In this document: piece after piece, positions 1 to 8,149 of the stretch | How positions within the stretch are numbered: the first letter of the stretch is position 1 | Layout: each line of letters opens with the position of its first letter | NCBI GenBank assembly: GCA_965230795.1 | Contig: OZ246020.1 | Coordinates: 744,001 to 808,000 of the forward strand | Source of the DNA: PZPK01 sp965230795 | GTDB lineage: Bacteria > Pseudomonadota > Gammaproteobacteria > Pseudomonadales > Oleiphilaceae | Direction of reading: 5' to 3' | Length of the DNA: 64,000 bases | Notes under the pieces: generated by a model | The model's database searches: none | What the model was told of the DNA's origin: nothing | What the model saw: only the letters and a program-made list of their open reading frames with translations | Position numbers and translations under genes: made by a program

Positions 1-3
1 GGC

Positions 4-690
4 ATGAAGCTCATCTTACTACCAGGAATGGATGGAACAGGGCTTTTATTTAAGCCACTTCTTCGGTTTTTAGATGACCTAGAGGTTGAGGTAATCTCTT
101 TGCCAAATGAAGGGGCACAGGATTACGCTTCCCTATCAAATTACATCTCTAAGCACATTAATCAAAAAGAGTATGTCTTATTAGCTGAATCATTCTCAGG
201 CGGGATTGCGGAAGCCCTGCTTCAGGACGAAACACAGGATATACGGCATGTAATCTTTGTGGCTTCCTTTCTGTCCAGCCCCTCTCAATTTCTAGCCAAG
301 CTTGCGTCCCTTCTACCATTGCGGCTATTAGCATCAATACCACTTATTTCAAGCTTCTTCCTTCGCTTCCTGTTGCTAGGAAGGGACGCAAGCTCAGAGA
401 CTGTTGAGCTATTCCGTAAAGCGCTCTACCAAGTAGATCCGAAGATACTTCGTGCAAGGCTGTTTTATATGGCTTCTCTAAAGAGCACTGGAAATAGTTT
501 CGAGAGCGAAGCAACATATATACGACCAACAAATGATCTCCTTGTAAATAACCGGGAAGCAGAATTTAGAAAGATGTTTCCTAATTTAGGAGTAATTGAA
601 ATAGCGGGCCCACACTTTATTCTTCAGTCTGAACCTGAAGCATGTGCTAAGCACATAATTGAAGTTGTTGGCCATTTAAAAAGTGTTTAG
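4..690 (+). CDS. alpha/beta hydrolase (integron cassette 1)
   Basis: This is a 228-residue alpha/beta-hydrolase-fold protein with unknown substrate. It opens with the usual first strand and oxyanion loop (LLPGMDGTG, residues 5-13). It has a nucleophile elbow at AESFSGG (61-67) and a late catalytic-His context, GPHFILQSE, near residue 200. There is no signal peptide, so a cytoplasmic esterase-like enzyme is likely. The ATG sits three bases from the window edge, so its ribosome site is not visible. The stop codon lies inside the following attC site, as is typical of a gene cassette. The fold is clear; the function is not. Confidence 0.8.
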   Translation: MKLILLPGMDGTGLLFKPLLRFLDDLEVEVISLPNEGAQDYASLSNYISKHINQKEYVLLAESFSGGIAEALLQDETQDIRHVIFVASFLSSPSQFLAKLASLLPLRLLASIPLISSFFLRFLLLGRDASSETVELFRKALYQVDPKILRARLFYMASLKSTGNSFESEATYIRPTNDLLVNNREAEFRKMFPNLGVIEIAGPHFILQSEPEACAKHIIEVVGHLKSV

Positions 691-726
691 CGGACCAAAG
701 GGTCCGTTAAACACACTGTTAGAACT
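674..726 (+). other. integron attC site (cassette 1)
   Basis: A compact imperfect palindrome overlaps the end of the hydrolase gene. The arms TTTAGCGGACC and GGTCCGTTAAA flank a short centre, and the right simple site is GTTAGAA, with the expected G/TT crossover at 718/719. Nearly the same sequence recurs at 62837-62888 and 63166-63215 on the other strand after other cassette genes. This identifies it as a lineage-specific attC. Confidence 0.85.
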
Positions 727-730
727 GACG

Positions 731-1831
731 ATGAACAATACTTATCAAATATTAATAAATTGGGACAAAGGCAATGCCTTTGCCGAACGTATGGCCGGGA
801 AAATCCTGGGGATCGAAGGCTATACGGATATCGATCCCCAATGCCCAGTTGGCGGCCCTGACGGGACTAAAGACATTCTTTGCCTGCGCGAAAGAAGGAA
901 ATATGTTGTTGGCTGTTACTTTCCAAACGGCCAGATGCCATTCGCGAAGATAGAGGAAAAGTTCTCTGGGGATTATGAGGGATTAGCCAAGCATTCTGCC
1001 GATGGGTTTGTATTTGTAACGAACCAGAAGTTGACGCCTGGTGAGCGGGTTGCGTTGACGGCAAAGTATCCCAACTCGGAGATCTTTCACGGGGAGCGTG
1101 TATGTGGCGTTCTTGACTCGCCGAAAGGCTATGGTGTTCGCCTTGAATATCTGGGGATTGAGCTCAATAAATCAGAGCAAATCTCATTCCTCAATTCACA
1201 TTTAGACCTCAAAGAGCATTTTGAAGAGATTAAGACATCTCTCGAGTCTATTAAACGAACTACTGTACGTTTGGCGGGGATGATCGACCCCAGAGACGTG
1301 GGTGACGGTTCACCTTTGAGTGTGCTTCCTGTTGCCGGGGTTGAGTTATCTGCAAGGATGTCCGTAGAAGACTTGCAGGCGATCCAAATTGCCTGCCTGT
1401 ATGAATCTGGTATTGGTAACTCAGCAGCTTCTTTGGGATTCCGGAAAATACAAGTATGGATTGGGATTCCGGGATGTACTTTGGAGACTGCCGATTTTGT
1501 GCCACCTCCACCAATTGAAATCCCCCGACGCATCAACAAGTTACTGAATTGGTGGCGCGAGGAATATATGAACATCTTGTACGCAGATCGCCAAGAGAAG
1601 GTTTTGGCAATCGCGCAGTTTCACGAGCAATTTCTTTCCATACACCCTTTTTTAGATGGAAATGGCAGGGTTTCACGAGTTATTGCGTCTATTCAGTGTG
1701 AAGATTTGCTTGGTCAGAAGCTCTCTTTCGAAGAAATTGCCGACAGGAACGAATACTATAAGGCTCTACAAAGAGCTCGTGAAGGTGGGCATCAAGCCCT
1801 TGTTGATATGTTCCTTAGTCTTGCAAAGTAG
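731..1831 (+). CDS. Fic domain protein with nuclease-like N-terminus (cassette 2)
   Basis: The protein has 366 residues from the ATG at 731. An in-frame ATG at 683 lies inside the preceding attC and is rejected. The C-terminal half is a Fic domain with the complete active-site loop HPFLDGNGRVSR (305-316), the signature of AMPylating or related nucleotide-transferring enzymes. The N-terminal ~130 residues contain GGPDGTKDI (41-49) followed by a hydrophobic strand. This resembles the core of PD-(D/E)xK restriction-endonuclease-like domains, but the expected E-x-K is replaced by GCY, so that half may bind rather than cut. It is followed by a 78-bp attC, so it is a cassette cargo gene. A toxin or defence role is inference. 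Confidence 0.8.
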   Translation: MNNTYQILINWDKGNAFAERMAGKILGIEGYTDIDPQCPVGGPDGTKDILCLRERRKYVVGCYFPNGQMPFAKIEEKFSGDYEGLAKHSADGFVFVTNQKLTPGERVALTAKYPNSEIFHGERVCGVLDSPKGYGVRLEYLGIELNKSEQISFLNSHLDLKEHFEEIKTSLESIKRTTVRLAGMIDPRDVGDGSPLSVLPVAGVELSARMSVEDLQAIQIACLYESGIGNSAASLGFRKIQVWIGIPGCTLETADFVPPPPIEIPRRINKLLNWWREEYMNILYADRQEKVLAIAQFHEQFLSIHPFLDGNGRVSRVIASIQCEDLLGQKLSFEEIADRNEYYKALQRAREGGHQALVDMFLSLAK

Positions 1832-1909
1832 TTCTAACAATCGGCTGCACAGCGACCGATTTTCCGCCGCTTCGCGGCTCCAAACCGGCCCGTGAGCCGG
1901 GCGTTCCTA
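1832..1909 (+). other. integron attC site (cassette 2, innermost left)
   Basis: TTCTAAC opens the site and GCCGGGCGTT closes it. The inner arms GCCGC/GCGGC meet at a TTCG turn, and CGGCTGCAC pairs with GTGAGCCG carrying one extra-helical base, which is typical attC asymmetry. The crossover G/TT is at 1903/1904. What follows is not a further recognisable cassette gene but the 98-bp sequence shared with the right array. Confidence 0.8.
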
Positions 1910-1996
1910 AAGTCTGCTTTGTCGTCTGAGTCAATTCAGAACTCGGCACTATCTTAAAGTCCGCTTCTCTCACAATTCAGATGTGATTTTCCGCCA
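1899..1996. repeat. 98-bp inverted repeat, left copy
   Basis: This sequence recurs in reverse complement at 62173-62270 with only two visible mismatches in 98 positions. Both copies begin at the terminal bases of the innermost attC (GGGCGTT) and run into the interior. A diverged relative of its second half, continuing past the repeat edge, lies at 15679-15750. It carries no gene. Confidence 0.9.
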
Positions 1997-2092
1997 GACT
2001 AACGGTCTGCTTTGGAAAACTTCGAGAATTCATTGGTGTCCTGCGCAAGTCCGGTGACCACATGCAATAAAACTTGCAGAAGTTGTTAAGCA

Positions 2093-2770
2093 TCAGGCGT
2101 TCTTGTTACCCACCAACATACTGCCATCCTCCAGGAAAGACAGCACGATCTGTGCGCCGGGTCGGTTATCGTCAAACAGGTGTGAGTACTTCTGGATGAT
2201 TCGGTCCTGGTCGGCCTGATTGCGTGCCGTCATCATTTCATCGCGGAAGGCGGCACTTTCCATGATACCCGCGTAGTGGCTGGCTAATGCCGCTGTGGTC
2301 CGTAGCGCATTTTCAATCCCGGGTTGGTCTGCCAGAGCCTGTTTGAGTTCGTTGGCATAGGCGTAATCGGGTGGCAGCACCAGTTTGCCTTCGCCATCAA
2401 ATTCGATATTCGCGGGGGGTTCGGGAATGTTGTACTGCTCAAGCAGGTCGCGGAATTTCTCTTCGGAATACTTCGATAAGGTATCCACGTTGTGGGCCGT
2501 GGGAAGGAGCAGCGGAATATCCATCAGATTCACAGAGCCCGACTGGGGAGTCGGATTCAGATAGTTGTCCAGATTTATATTCACATGACCCTGATTCGTA
2601 TCCATTTCGAACGCGGTGTTTCCAGCTACAGAGCTTGAGCCAGCGCCTGCTTGAGCCTGAGCTTCAGCCAACATCCCGGCAAAGGCTGCGGTGTTTTCCG
2701 TGTTCTTAGTAGATTGATTGCTATTTGTTGAGATGGCGCTCGTGGAATGGCTGACACCGTTTACCTGCAT
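2093..2770 (-). CDS. hypothetical protein
   Basis: This soluble protein of about 225 residues matches no family I recognise. The first ~70 residues are Ser/Thr/Asn/Ala-rich and probably disordered. The rest is mixed alpha/beta with conspicuous acidic segments (IEFDGEGKLVLPPDYAY) and ends in a strand-rich tail (IVLSFLEDGSMLVGNKNA). I chose the ATG at 2770 because GAGG lies 8 bases upstream; an upstream ATG at 2830 has no ribosome site. There is no signal peptide or membrane segment. It is the first interior gene after the left array and points toward it. Confidence 0.6.
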   Translation of the reverse strand: MQVNGVSHSTSAISTNSNQSTKNTENTAAFAGMLAEAQAQAGAGSSSVAGNTAFEMDTNQGHVNINLDNYLNPTPQSGSVNLMDIPLLLPTAHNVDTLSKYSEEKFRDLLEQYNIPEPPANIEFDGEGKLVLPPDYAYANELKQALADQPGIENALRTTAALASHYAGIMESAAFRDEMMTARNQADQDRIIQKYSHLFDDNRPGAQIVLSFLEDGSMLVGNKNA

Positions 2771-2987
2771 CGTTGTTGCCTCATGTTTGTATCCCTGATT
2801 AATGAAACAATTCAGCAAACTTTGGGCCATGGGAAAGCGACCCTATCTAGTGGTGTTGCTCCTGATCTTGGTAGCAAGGAGCGGCAAATGTTGCCGCCAC
2901 GAAAACACTAGGGGGAAATAAGGCGGCCGGCTTTGGCCGCCTTGTGCTGTGCAGTGTGTGTGGAGCGTGCGTGTCGCCGACAGGATG

Positions 2988-4472
2988 CTATCCCTGTTTT
3001 GTCGGCTTCTTTTTTGCGGCTGGCTTTCTTTTAACGACACGTTTTGCCGGCGATTTGTTTTCCAGCTTTGCCTGCGCCGATTCAAGTGCTTCCAGGGCGT
3101 CAGTGGTGTGCGTGACCAGACGCTGAAGACTGGGCAGGGCTTCCCGACACGCAGTAAATACAAAAGTGGTTTTGTCCGCGTAGGTAAACAGTGTGATGTT
3201 CAAAGCCTGACCCTGCATGACAAAGGAAACGGGATGCATGCTATAGACTTCGGCGCCGTTAAAATAGCGTGTCTCTCTGGGCCCGGGCACATTAGAAATC
3301 ACCACGTTGTACATGGGACGTTTACTGCGATTACCCACCCCCGTCATCTGGCCGAGCGCAAAGGGCAGGGTCATGATGGCGCTGTAGGCAGTAATCTGTG
3401 CACCACTCATATCTGCCAGCAGCTCTTTGCCCGCCGACATGGAGTTTCTGACTTTCTCGAATCGGGCGAGGGCGTCTTCTTTATCGGTGCCCAGTGAGGC
3501 CAGCATCATGCCGATGGCATTGCCACCGCCGGCGTCATTTTTGGGTCGGAATGACACCGGTACCTGCGCGATCAGAGGCTTCCTGGGCAAGGCATCCACA
3601 TCAATCAGGTAGTCGCGCAGGGCGCCGCCACATATGGCCATCACCACATCGTTGAGCGTGCCACCCAGGGTTTTACCAAGCTTCAACAGTCGTTGCGTGC
3701 TGAACTCGACAGTACTGACCCGGCGCTGGGGACCAACGGGCGAGTTGAGGATGGATCTTGGGGCGGTATAGGGTGCCACCAGGTCCGGGTGTTTTCTGCT
3801 GCGCGTGCCAATAATGCTGTCGAGCGTCGCGCTGAACACGCCGGTAATGGCTTTCACCGGATCAGAGACCGTGGCCCAAAGCGCCTGGGCATAGGGAGTG
3901 GAACTTTCAGGGTCATCTTTCGGCTTGTGGCAACGCTTACTCGGTTTCATTGCCCAGAGGGGTAAGAAATCGGATGCCACTTCAGGCGTCGTCTGGCTCA
4001 TCCATTGTGACATCAGGCGCGCACCGGCAACACCATCGATCAGGGCGTGATGCATCTTGCCATAGATGGCGAAGCAGTCATCTTCAAGGCCTTCGATGAC
4101 ATGGAATTCCCACATGGGACGACGGTGATCCAAGGGGATGCTGTGCAGGCGGGAGATCAGGACAGCGAGCTCGCGTTCACCACCGGGTTGCGGCAATGCA
4201 GAGTGACGCAAATGGTAGTCGATATCCACATTCTTGACCGTTTCCCAGGCGTACATGGGGCTGGTTGCTGAACGTTCGGCCAGTTTCAGATTAAAGGGTG
4301 GCCGCGTTGGCTGGTGCTTGCGAAAGCCTTCCACCAATTCCCGAATGAAGCGCTTGTCCTTTCCCTTCGGCAACTTCATTCGGGCCAGCACGCCTATCTG
4401 GCTGGGTGTGTTTTCACTTTCTATTAGCAGGAAAAAGCTATCTCCAGGAGACAGGGGCTTGTTTTTAGGCAT
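2988..4472 (-). CDS. wax ester synthase/acyl-CoA:diacylglycerol acyltransferase
   Basis: This bifunctional WS/DGAT esterifies fatty alcohols or diacylglycerol with acyl-CoA to make storage wax esters or triacylglycerol at the inner membrane. The catalytic motif HHALIDG is at about residues 141-147. The N-terminal signature LDHRRPMWEFHVIEGL and the C-terminal NVVISNVPGPRE of the family are also present. The C-terminus carries an unusual Lys/Pro-rich tail (KRVVKRKPAAKKKPTKQG) that may bind membrane or polyphosphate; this is inference. ATG 4472 has AAGGA upstream; a TTG lies one codon earlier. The length of ~494 residues is normal. Neutral-lipid storage fits the alkane genes elsewhere in the window. 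Confidence 0.93.
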   Translation of the reverse strand: MPKNKPLSPGDSFFLLIESENTPSQIGVLARMKLPKGKDKRFIRELVEGFRKHQPTRPPFNLKLAERSATSPMYAWETVKNVDIDYHLRHSALPQPGGERELAVLISRLHSIPLDHRRPMWEFHVIEGLEDDCFAIYGKMHHALIDGVAGARLMSQWMSQTTPEVASDFLPLWAMKPSKRCHKPKDDPESSTPYAQALWATVSDPVKAITGVFSATLDSIIGTRSRKHPDLVAPYTAPRSILNSPVGPQRRVSTVEFSTQRLLKLGKTLGGTLNDVVMAICGGALRDYLIDVDALPRKPLIAQVPVSFRPKNDAGGGNAIGMMLASLGTDKEDALARFEKVRNSMSAGKELLADMSGAQITAYSAIMTLPFALGQMTGVGNRSKRPMYNVVISNVPGPRETRYFNGAEVYSMHPVSFVMQGQALNITLFTYADKTTFVFTACREALPSLQRLVTHTTDALEALESAQAKLENKSPAKRVVKRKPAAKKKPTKQG

Positions 4473-4856
4473 CAAAAATTCCTTGATATGTGATGGCTTG
4501 ATTGCGCGTAGCCTTTTACTGAAGCGTCGTGGGCCAGATCAGAGTTAAGGGCTTTGTTCGGGCGCCCATTATATTTTTAGCTGCCGGTCAAAACTATAAC
4601 CCTTTCCGCAATACCACCGACATCCCTCATTTGCCTGGTGTTTAGCTGCTGGTTGTGTCTGGTGTTTCAGGAACTCAGTGGGGTCTGCACGTCATCAATT
4701 ACTTCAACAGGATGCAGAAATTATTACTTGCAAAAAGCAAGCAATAAATGTAAATTGCATAATGCAAGTGATAATTCATGTTTGAAACCAAATCTTTGAA
4801 CAGGTCAAATCTAGAGAAGGTCTGGCGATTCATTCAACTTTGAACCGGAGGTTTAC
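4473..4856. other. divergent intergenic region
   Basis: This 384-bp spacer separates the divergent wax ester synthase and SnoaL genes. Apart from the paired TTGC-N5-GCAA dyads at 4728-4767, I see only AT-rich sequence suitable for promoters and no ORF with a ribosome site. Confidence 0.5.
4728..4767. promoter_or_regulatory. paired operator-like dyads TTGC-N5-GCAA
   Basis: Two copies of the same dyad, TTGCAAAAAGCAA (4728-4740) and TTGCATAATGCAA (4755-4767), are centred 27 bp apart. They lie about 90-130 bp before the SnoaL gene. The same half-sites and spacing repeated twice suggest binding of a dimeric regulator. The AraC gene three genes downstream is one candidate, but AraC sites are usually direct repeats, so a TetR or MarR protein elsewhere is equally possible. 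Confidence 0.5.
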
Positions 4857-5336
4857 ATGGCAACGATACATAACAACAGCAAAGCGCTGGTTAAAACACA
4901 TTGGTCGGACGAGCAGAAAAAGCATGCGGAGTTGGCGCTTCATTTTATTCAGCATGTGATGAATGAACATGACTTTGAGACGATCAGGAAGATGTATGCT
5001 AGCGCCCCCTATATTCAGCACAATCGAAGCATGGAAGATGGTATTGAAGGTGTGCTGCAGGCGGTCGCTAAACTGAGCAAGCGTTTTCCGGATTTCGCTT
5101 ACGACGTCAAAAACATCATGGTCGATGGGGATTATGTGACAGTTCATGCTCATGCGACCGTCAATCGAAAGCATAGAGGCAACGAGCGCAAGGGTTTCAA
5201 TATCATTGACACCTGGCGGGTCAAAGACGGTCGCCTGGTCGAGCATTGGGATGCGGTGCAACCGCTCGACGCGTTCATGCGCATGTACTACTGGCTGACC
5301 GGTGGCTCTATCATGAATAGCAACGGTGTTTTTTGA
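4857..5336 (+). CDS. SnoaL-like (NTF2-fold) protein
   Basis: This 159-residue protein belongs to the SnoaL/ester-cyclase group of the NTF2-like fold. Characteristic segments are an N-terminal helix with a long-range H-D pair (MNEHDFETIRKMYASAPYIQH), VTVHAHATV, and the final strand DTWRVKDGRLVEHWDAVQP. Such proteins are small cyclases, isomerases or binding proteins, and the substrate cannot be inferred. CGGAGG lies just before the ATG. It starts a co-oriented group with the AhpD-like and AraC genes. Confidence 0.8.
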   Translation: MATIHNNSKALVKTHWSDEQKKHAELALHFIQHVMNEHDFETIRKMYASAPYIQHNRSMEDGIEGVLQAVAKLSKRFPDFAYDVKNIMVDGDYVTVHAHATVNRKHRGNERKGFNIIDTWRVKDGRLVEHWDAVQPLDAFMRMYYWLTGGSIMNSNGVF

Positions 5337-5459
5337 TCCAGAGACGAGGTGCAGACAAAAGTGTTTTCACTCTTTCATTCGGGGGGATGTCGATAATCTT
5401 CAATAAGCATGCTGGCGTGTCATATACCATTCCTTTACCGCAAACACAGGAGAAGATAT

Positions 5460-5921
5460 ATGACTCAGCGAGCGAACTATTTCAATCTGGCACCCGATGC
5501 CATGAAAATTTTAATGGAGCAGGAGTCCTATCTGCGCAGGCAGTTTGAGGCCTCGGAGGTGATGAGCGTGCGAATATGGGAGTTGGTCAAACTCAGAGTA
5601 TCGCAGCTTAACCAGTGCGCCTTTTGTATCGACATGCATAGTCAGGATGCGCTGCGCCAGGGCGAATCCAGCGAGCGACTCATTGGGCTTTCGGCATGGC
5701 GGGATATGCCCCTATACTCGGAGATTGAGCGATCGGCGCTGATGTGGGCCGAATGGATCAGCTCGGGAAGGGATATTGACGAGTCGAGCTATCAGGCGGT
5801 GACGGCGGTGCTGGGAGAGCAAGCGGTCGTCAATTTAACCATCGCGGTGAATGCGATTCATAGCTGGAACCGGATCGCGAAAACCTTCAAACCCGAGGTT
5901 GGTAGTTATCAAGCCCCATAA
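5460..5921 (+). CDS. AhpD-like carboxymuconolactone decarboxylase family protein
   Basis: The product is a 153-residue all-helical CMD/AhpD family protein. The redox pair is present as CAFCIDMHSQDA, with the CxxC and the downstream His of the AhpD proton relay, so a peroxide- or disulfide-reducing role is likely. The ATG at 5460 is preceded by AGGAGA; longer in-frame starts have no ribosome site. Its 3' end overlaps the start region of the following AraC gene, so the two are translationally linked. Confidence 0.85.
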   Translation: MTQRANYFNLAPDAMKILMEQESYLRRQFEASEVMSVRIWELVKLRVSQLNQCAFCIDMHSQDALRQGESSERLIGLSAWRDMPLYSEIERSALMWAEWISSGRDIDESSYQAVTAVLGEQAVVNLTIAVNAIHSWNRIAKTFKPEVGSYQAP

Positions 5922-6714
5922 CCCAAACCCACAGGCATTCAATTTTCAGCTGGCCCAGCCCGAGGGACGGCTATCTTCTGTTGTCCAGGGAATCTGGACA
6001 GCGGCTGTCTCCGCTTCTCAAACGGAGTCCATCACCAAGCCGCTGTATTCCGATGCAGCCAGCGGTATGATTTTTAATTTGGGAGGGGAGATATCAATTG
6101 GCGGGAACCGCTTTTCCGAGGGTGCCTTGATGCTGCCGGTCAACAAGGTGACGGAATCCATTACGCTACCTCCGGGGTCGACTCTCTGTGGCATTCGCTT
6201 TCATCCGGCGTGTGCTTTCGCCGTCTTTGGTACGCACTTTACCCACCCCTTGCACATCTCCCCGGATGAGCTTGAGACATCAAATTTGCATGAGCTCTTC
6301 GATACATTGAGACGGCAAGCGGGTAACGCCCATCACATTGAGATACTGAGGCGCTGGGCAGATGAACATATCGAGAGCGCTGGACTGATTCCCGAATCCA
6401 TCGAGCAGGCCTTCGCATGGATTGATCGCGAAGAAAAACCGGGCAGCCTGGAGCAGCATATTGGTCTGAGTCAGCGTCAGATCGAGCGACTGTTTGATAA
6501 ATGGCTCGGCATGACACCCAAGCACTTTCAGCGCGTCTTGCGTGTTAGAAATACGATTCAGTTCCTCAAGCAGAATTCGCAAGCTGATCTGGCCGATGTC
6601 GCGATCCGTTTTGGCTTCAGTGATCAGGCTCATATGACCCGCGAGTTTCGCAGCATTGCAAATACAACACCTGGAAGCATCAGAGATACAGAGGCAACCA
6701 AGCGCAACGCTTGA
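5851..6714 (+). CDS. AraC family transcriptional regulator
   Basis: The C-terminal ~90 residues form the two-HTH AraC/XylS DNA-binding domain (LSQRQIERLFDKWLGMTPKHF, then DVAIRFGFSDQAHMTREF). The N-terminal ~170 residues are a beta-rich ligand domain of the DUF6597 kind. The start is uncertain: ATG 5851 would overlap the AhpD gene by 71 bases, and a TTG at 5899 is an alternative that overlaps by 23. It probably regulates the SnoaL and AhpD genes in front of it. Confidence 0.82.
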   Translation: MRFIAGTGSRKPSNPRLVVIKPHNPNPQAFNFQLAQPEGRLSSVVQGIWTAAVSASQTESITKPLYSDAASGMIFNLGGEISIGGNRFSEGALMLPVNKVTESITLPPGSTLCGIRFHPACAFAVFGTHFTHPLHISPDELETSNLHELFDTLRRQAGNAHHIEILRRWADEHIESAGLIPESIEQAFAWIDREEKPGSLEQHIGLSQRQIERLFDKWLGMTPKHFQRVLRVRNTIQFLKQNSQADLADVAIRFGFSDQAHMTREFRSIANTTPGSIRDTEATKRNA

Positions 6715-6989
6715 GGCTCATGTCGCCGGATGTGTTTCCTGGTGAGTGTCGAGCGGCCGTATATTCACTTCAGACGATCCAACTTTCCTGAGACCAGTAG
6801 TCTTTTCATTGAGTTTGATACATAGCAAGTGATACTGATTGATGACGATGCCTCACAGTGAGTCTTCGCAAAAAAACCAAAAAGTCCGCTATATTCAATA
6901 TCTGTAGTGATCAATATTTCCACAACCAAGGCTGTTCACCGAAAGGCTTTCGTGGTCAGTAACAGGTATCGTCAAAAAGGAGTTCTGTT

Positions 6990-8093
6990 GTGTCTCTGCT
7001 TCAGGATTTGAATATCACCAACGAGGTGATGACCAAGTACTCACCTTTGGGTCAGCTATCGTCCAAGTATCTCAGCCAGGTTCTGAAAGACAGCAGCGTG
7101 GTGACCTTCGATGAAGGAGAGCAGATCTTTGAGAAGAAGCATGATTTGGAGGCGGTGTACTTTCTGATAAAAGGTGCACTGAAAATCAAATCCGGGCTGT
7201 TCTCTTCCACGACTCTCGACGCGCGCAGTCCCGAATGCTTGAACCCGATCAATAGCAAAATTCCCATTGGTGTCAGTGCGAAAGCCCAGAAAGCCGGCAT
7301 GATGCTGGTGGTTGATGAAAAGCTGCTGGATCGGGCATTGGGGTGGTCCCAGGCCGAGCAGGATAAACTGTCGAGGTCCCAAGCTGCGCAAGGCTCGGAT
7401 CAAGGCGGTGAGGGTGAAGATGAAGCGGTGGGAGATAGCGCTAACACACAGGAGCCGGGTCAGTTTGACGAAGAGCATTTTGGCTGGGTCACCAGTCTTA
7501 TGGAGTTTCCGCTGTTCTTCAATTTGCCACCATCGAATATGGAGTCGCTGCTGGAAAAATTTAACAAGGTCGCAGTCTCCAGGGATCAGGTGATTATTGA
7601 AGAGGGCGACGACGGTGATTACTTTTATCTGCTAATGGAAGGCAGCGCGAGAGTGATTATCGGGGGCGATGAATCGCGGCCGATTCGGCTGAACAAAGGT
7701 TCCTATTTTGGAGAAGAGGCCTTGATCTCGGATACGGTGCGTTCGGCAACCGTCATCATGAGTGAGGATGGTGTGCTCGCGCGCCTGGACAAAGCATCAT
7801 TTCAAAGTTTGCTCAATGATCCCCTGGTGAGTCATGTCACTAGAAAACAGTTTCAGGATGAGATTCAAAGCAACCCGGCCTACGAGCTGCTGGACATCCG
7901 TTCCCATGCCGAATTTGAGCATATTCCCGCGCCCAAATGTTTGCATATTCCGCTTACCGAGCTGCGGCAGAGATTGCCCAGTCTGGATACCTCAAAGACC
8001 TACTACCTGACCGAAGAGGGTGGTCAGCGGAGCGACGTCGCTGCCCACATCTTGTGTCAGAACTCAGTGAACGCCAAGGTAATAAGGGGTTAA
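6990..8093 (+). CDS. cyclic-nucleotide-binding protein with C-terminal rhodanese domain
   Basis: The 367-residue protein begins with a GTG preceded by AAGGAG. It has an N-terminal, partly degenerate cNMP-binding domain (about 20-110), an acidic/Gln-rich linker (about 125-160), and a second, well-formed cNMP domain (about 170-280) with the phosphate-binding segment GSYFGEEALISDTVRSATV. A C-terminal rhodanese-like domain (about 290-367) follows. In the rhodanese loop the catalytic Cys is absent (YYLTEEGGQRSD in place of a C-x-x-G-x-RS loop), so sulfur transfer is unlikely and a binding role is more plausible. There is no DNA-binding domain. It is a monocistronic signalling protein with unknown partner. 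Confidence 0.88.
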   Translation: MSLLQDLNITNEVMTKYSPLGQLSSKYLSQVLKDSSVVTFDEGEQIFEKKHDLEAVYFLIKGALKIKSGLFSSTTLDARSPECLNPINSKIPIGVSAKAQKAGMMLVVDEKLLDRALGWSQAEQDKLSRSQAAQGSDQGGEGEDEAVGDSANTQEPGQFDEEHFGWVTSLMEFPLFFNLPPSNMESLLEKFNKVAVSRDQVIIEEGDDGDYFYLLMEGSARVIIGGDESRPIRLNKGSYFGEEALISDTVRSATVIMSEDGVLARLDKASFQSLLNDPLVSHVTRKQFQDEIQSNPAYELLDIRSHAEFEHIPAPKCLHIPLTELRQRLPSLDTSKTYYLTEEGGQRSDVAAHILCQNSVNAKVIRG

Positions 8094-8149
8094 TAAAGAC
8101 TACTGGAGTCGAAGCAGAACCACGCGCGCTGCGGAGATACTGGCCAGCA

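Noticed and set aside
683..730. Upstream in-frame ATG giving a longer Fic protein
   Set aside because: It would start inside the attC palindrome and lacks a ribosome site; ATG 731 is better placed for a cassette gene.
1129..1575. Minus-strand ORF of 148 codons
   Set aside because: It is antisense to the Fic gene with shadow-like composition and no ribosome site.
1656..1895. Plus-strand ORF over the Fic end and attC
   Set aside because: It overlaps the Fic gene in another frame and runs through the attC, so it is an artefact.
5333..5548. Plus-strand ORF of 71 codons after the SnoaL gene
   Set aside because: It overlaps the AhpD gene in another frame and has no ribosome site or domain.
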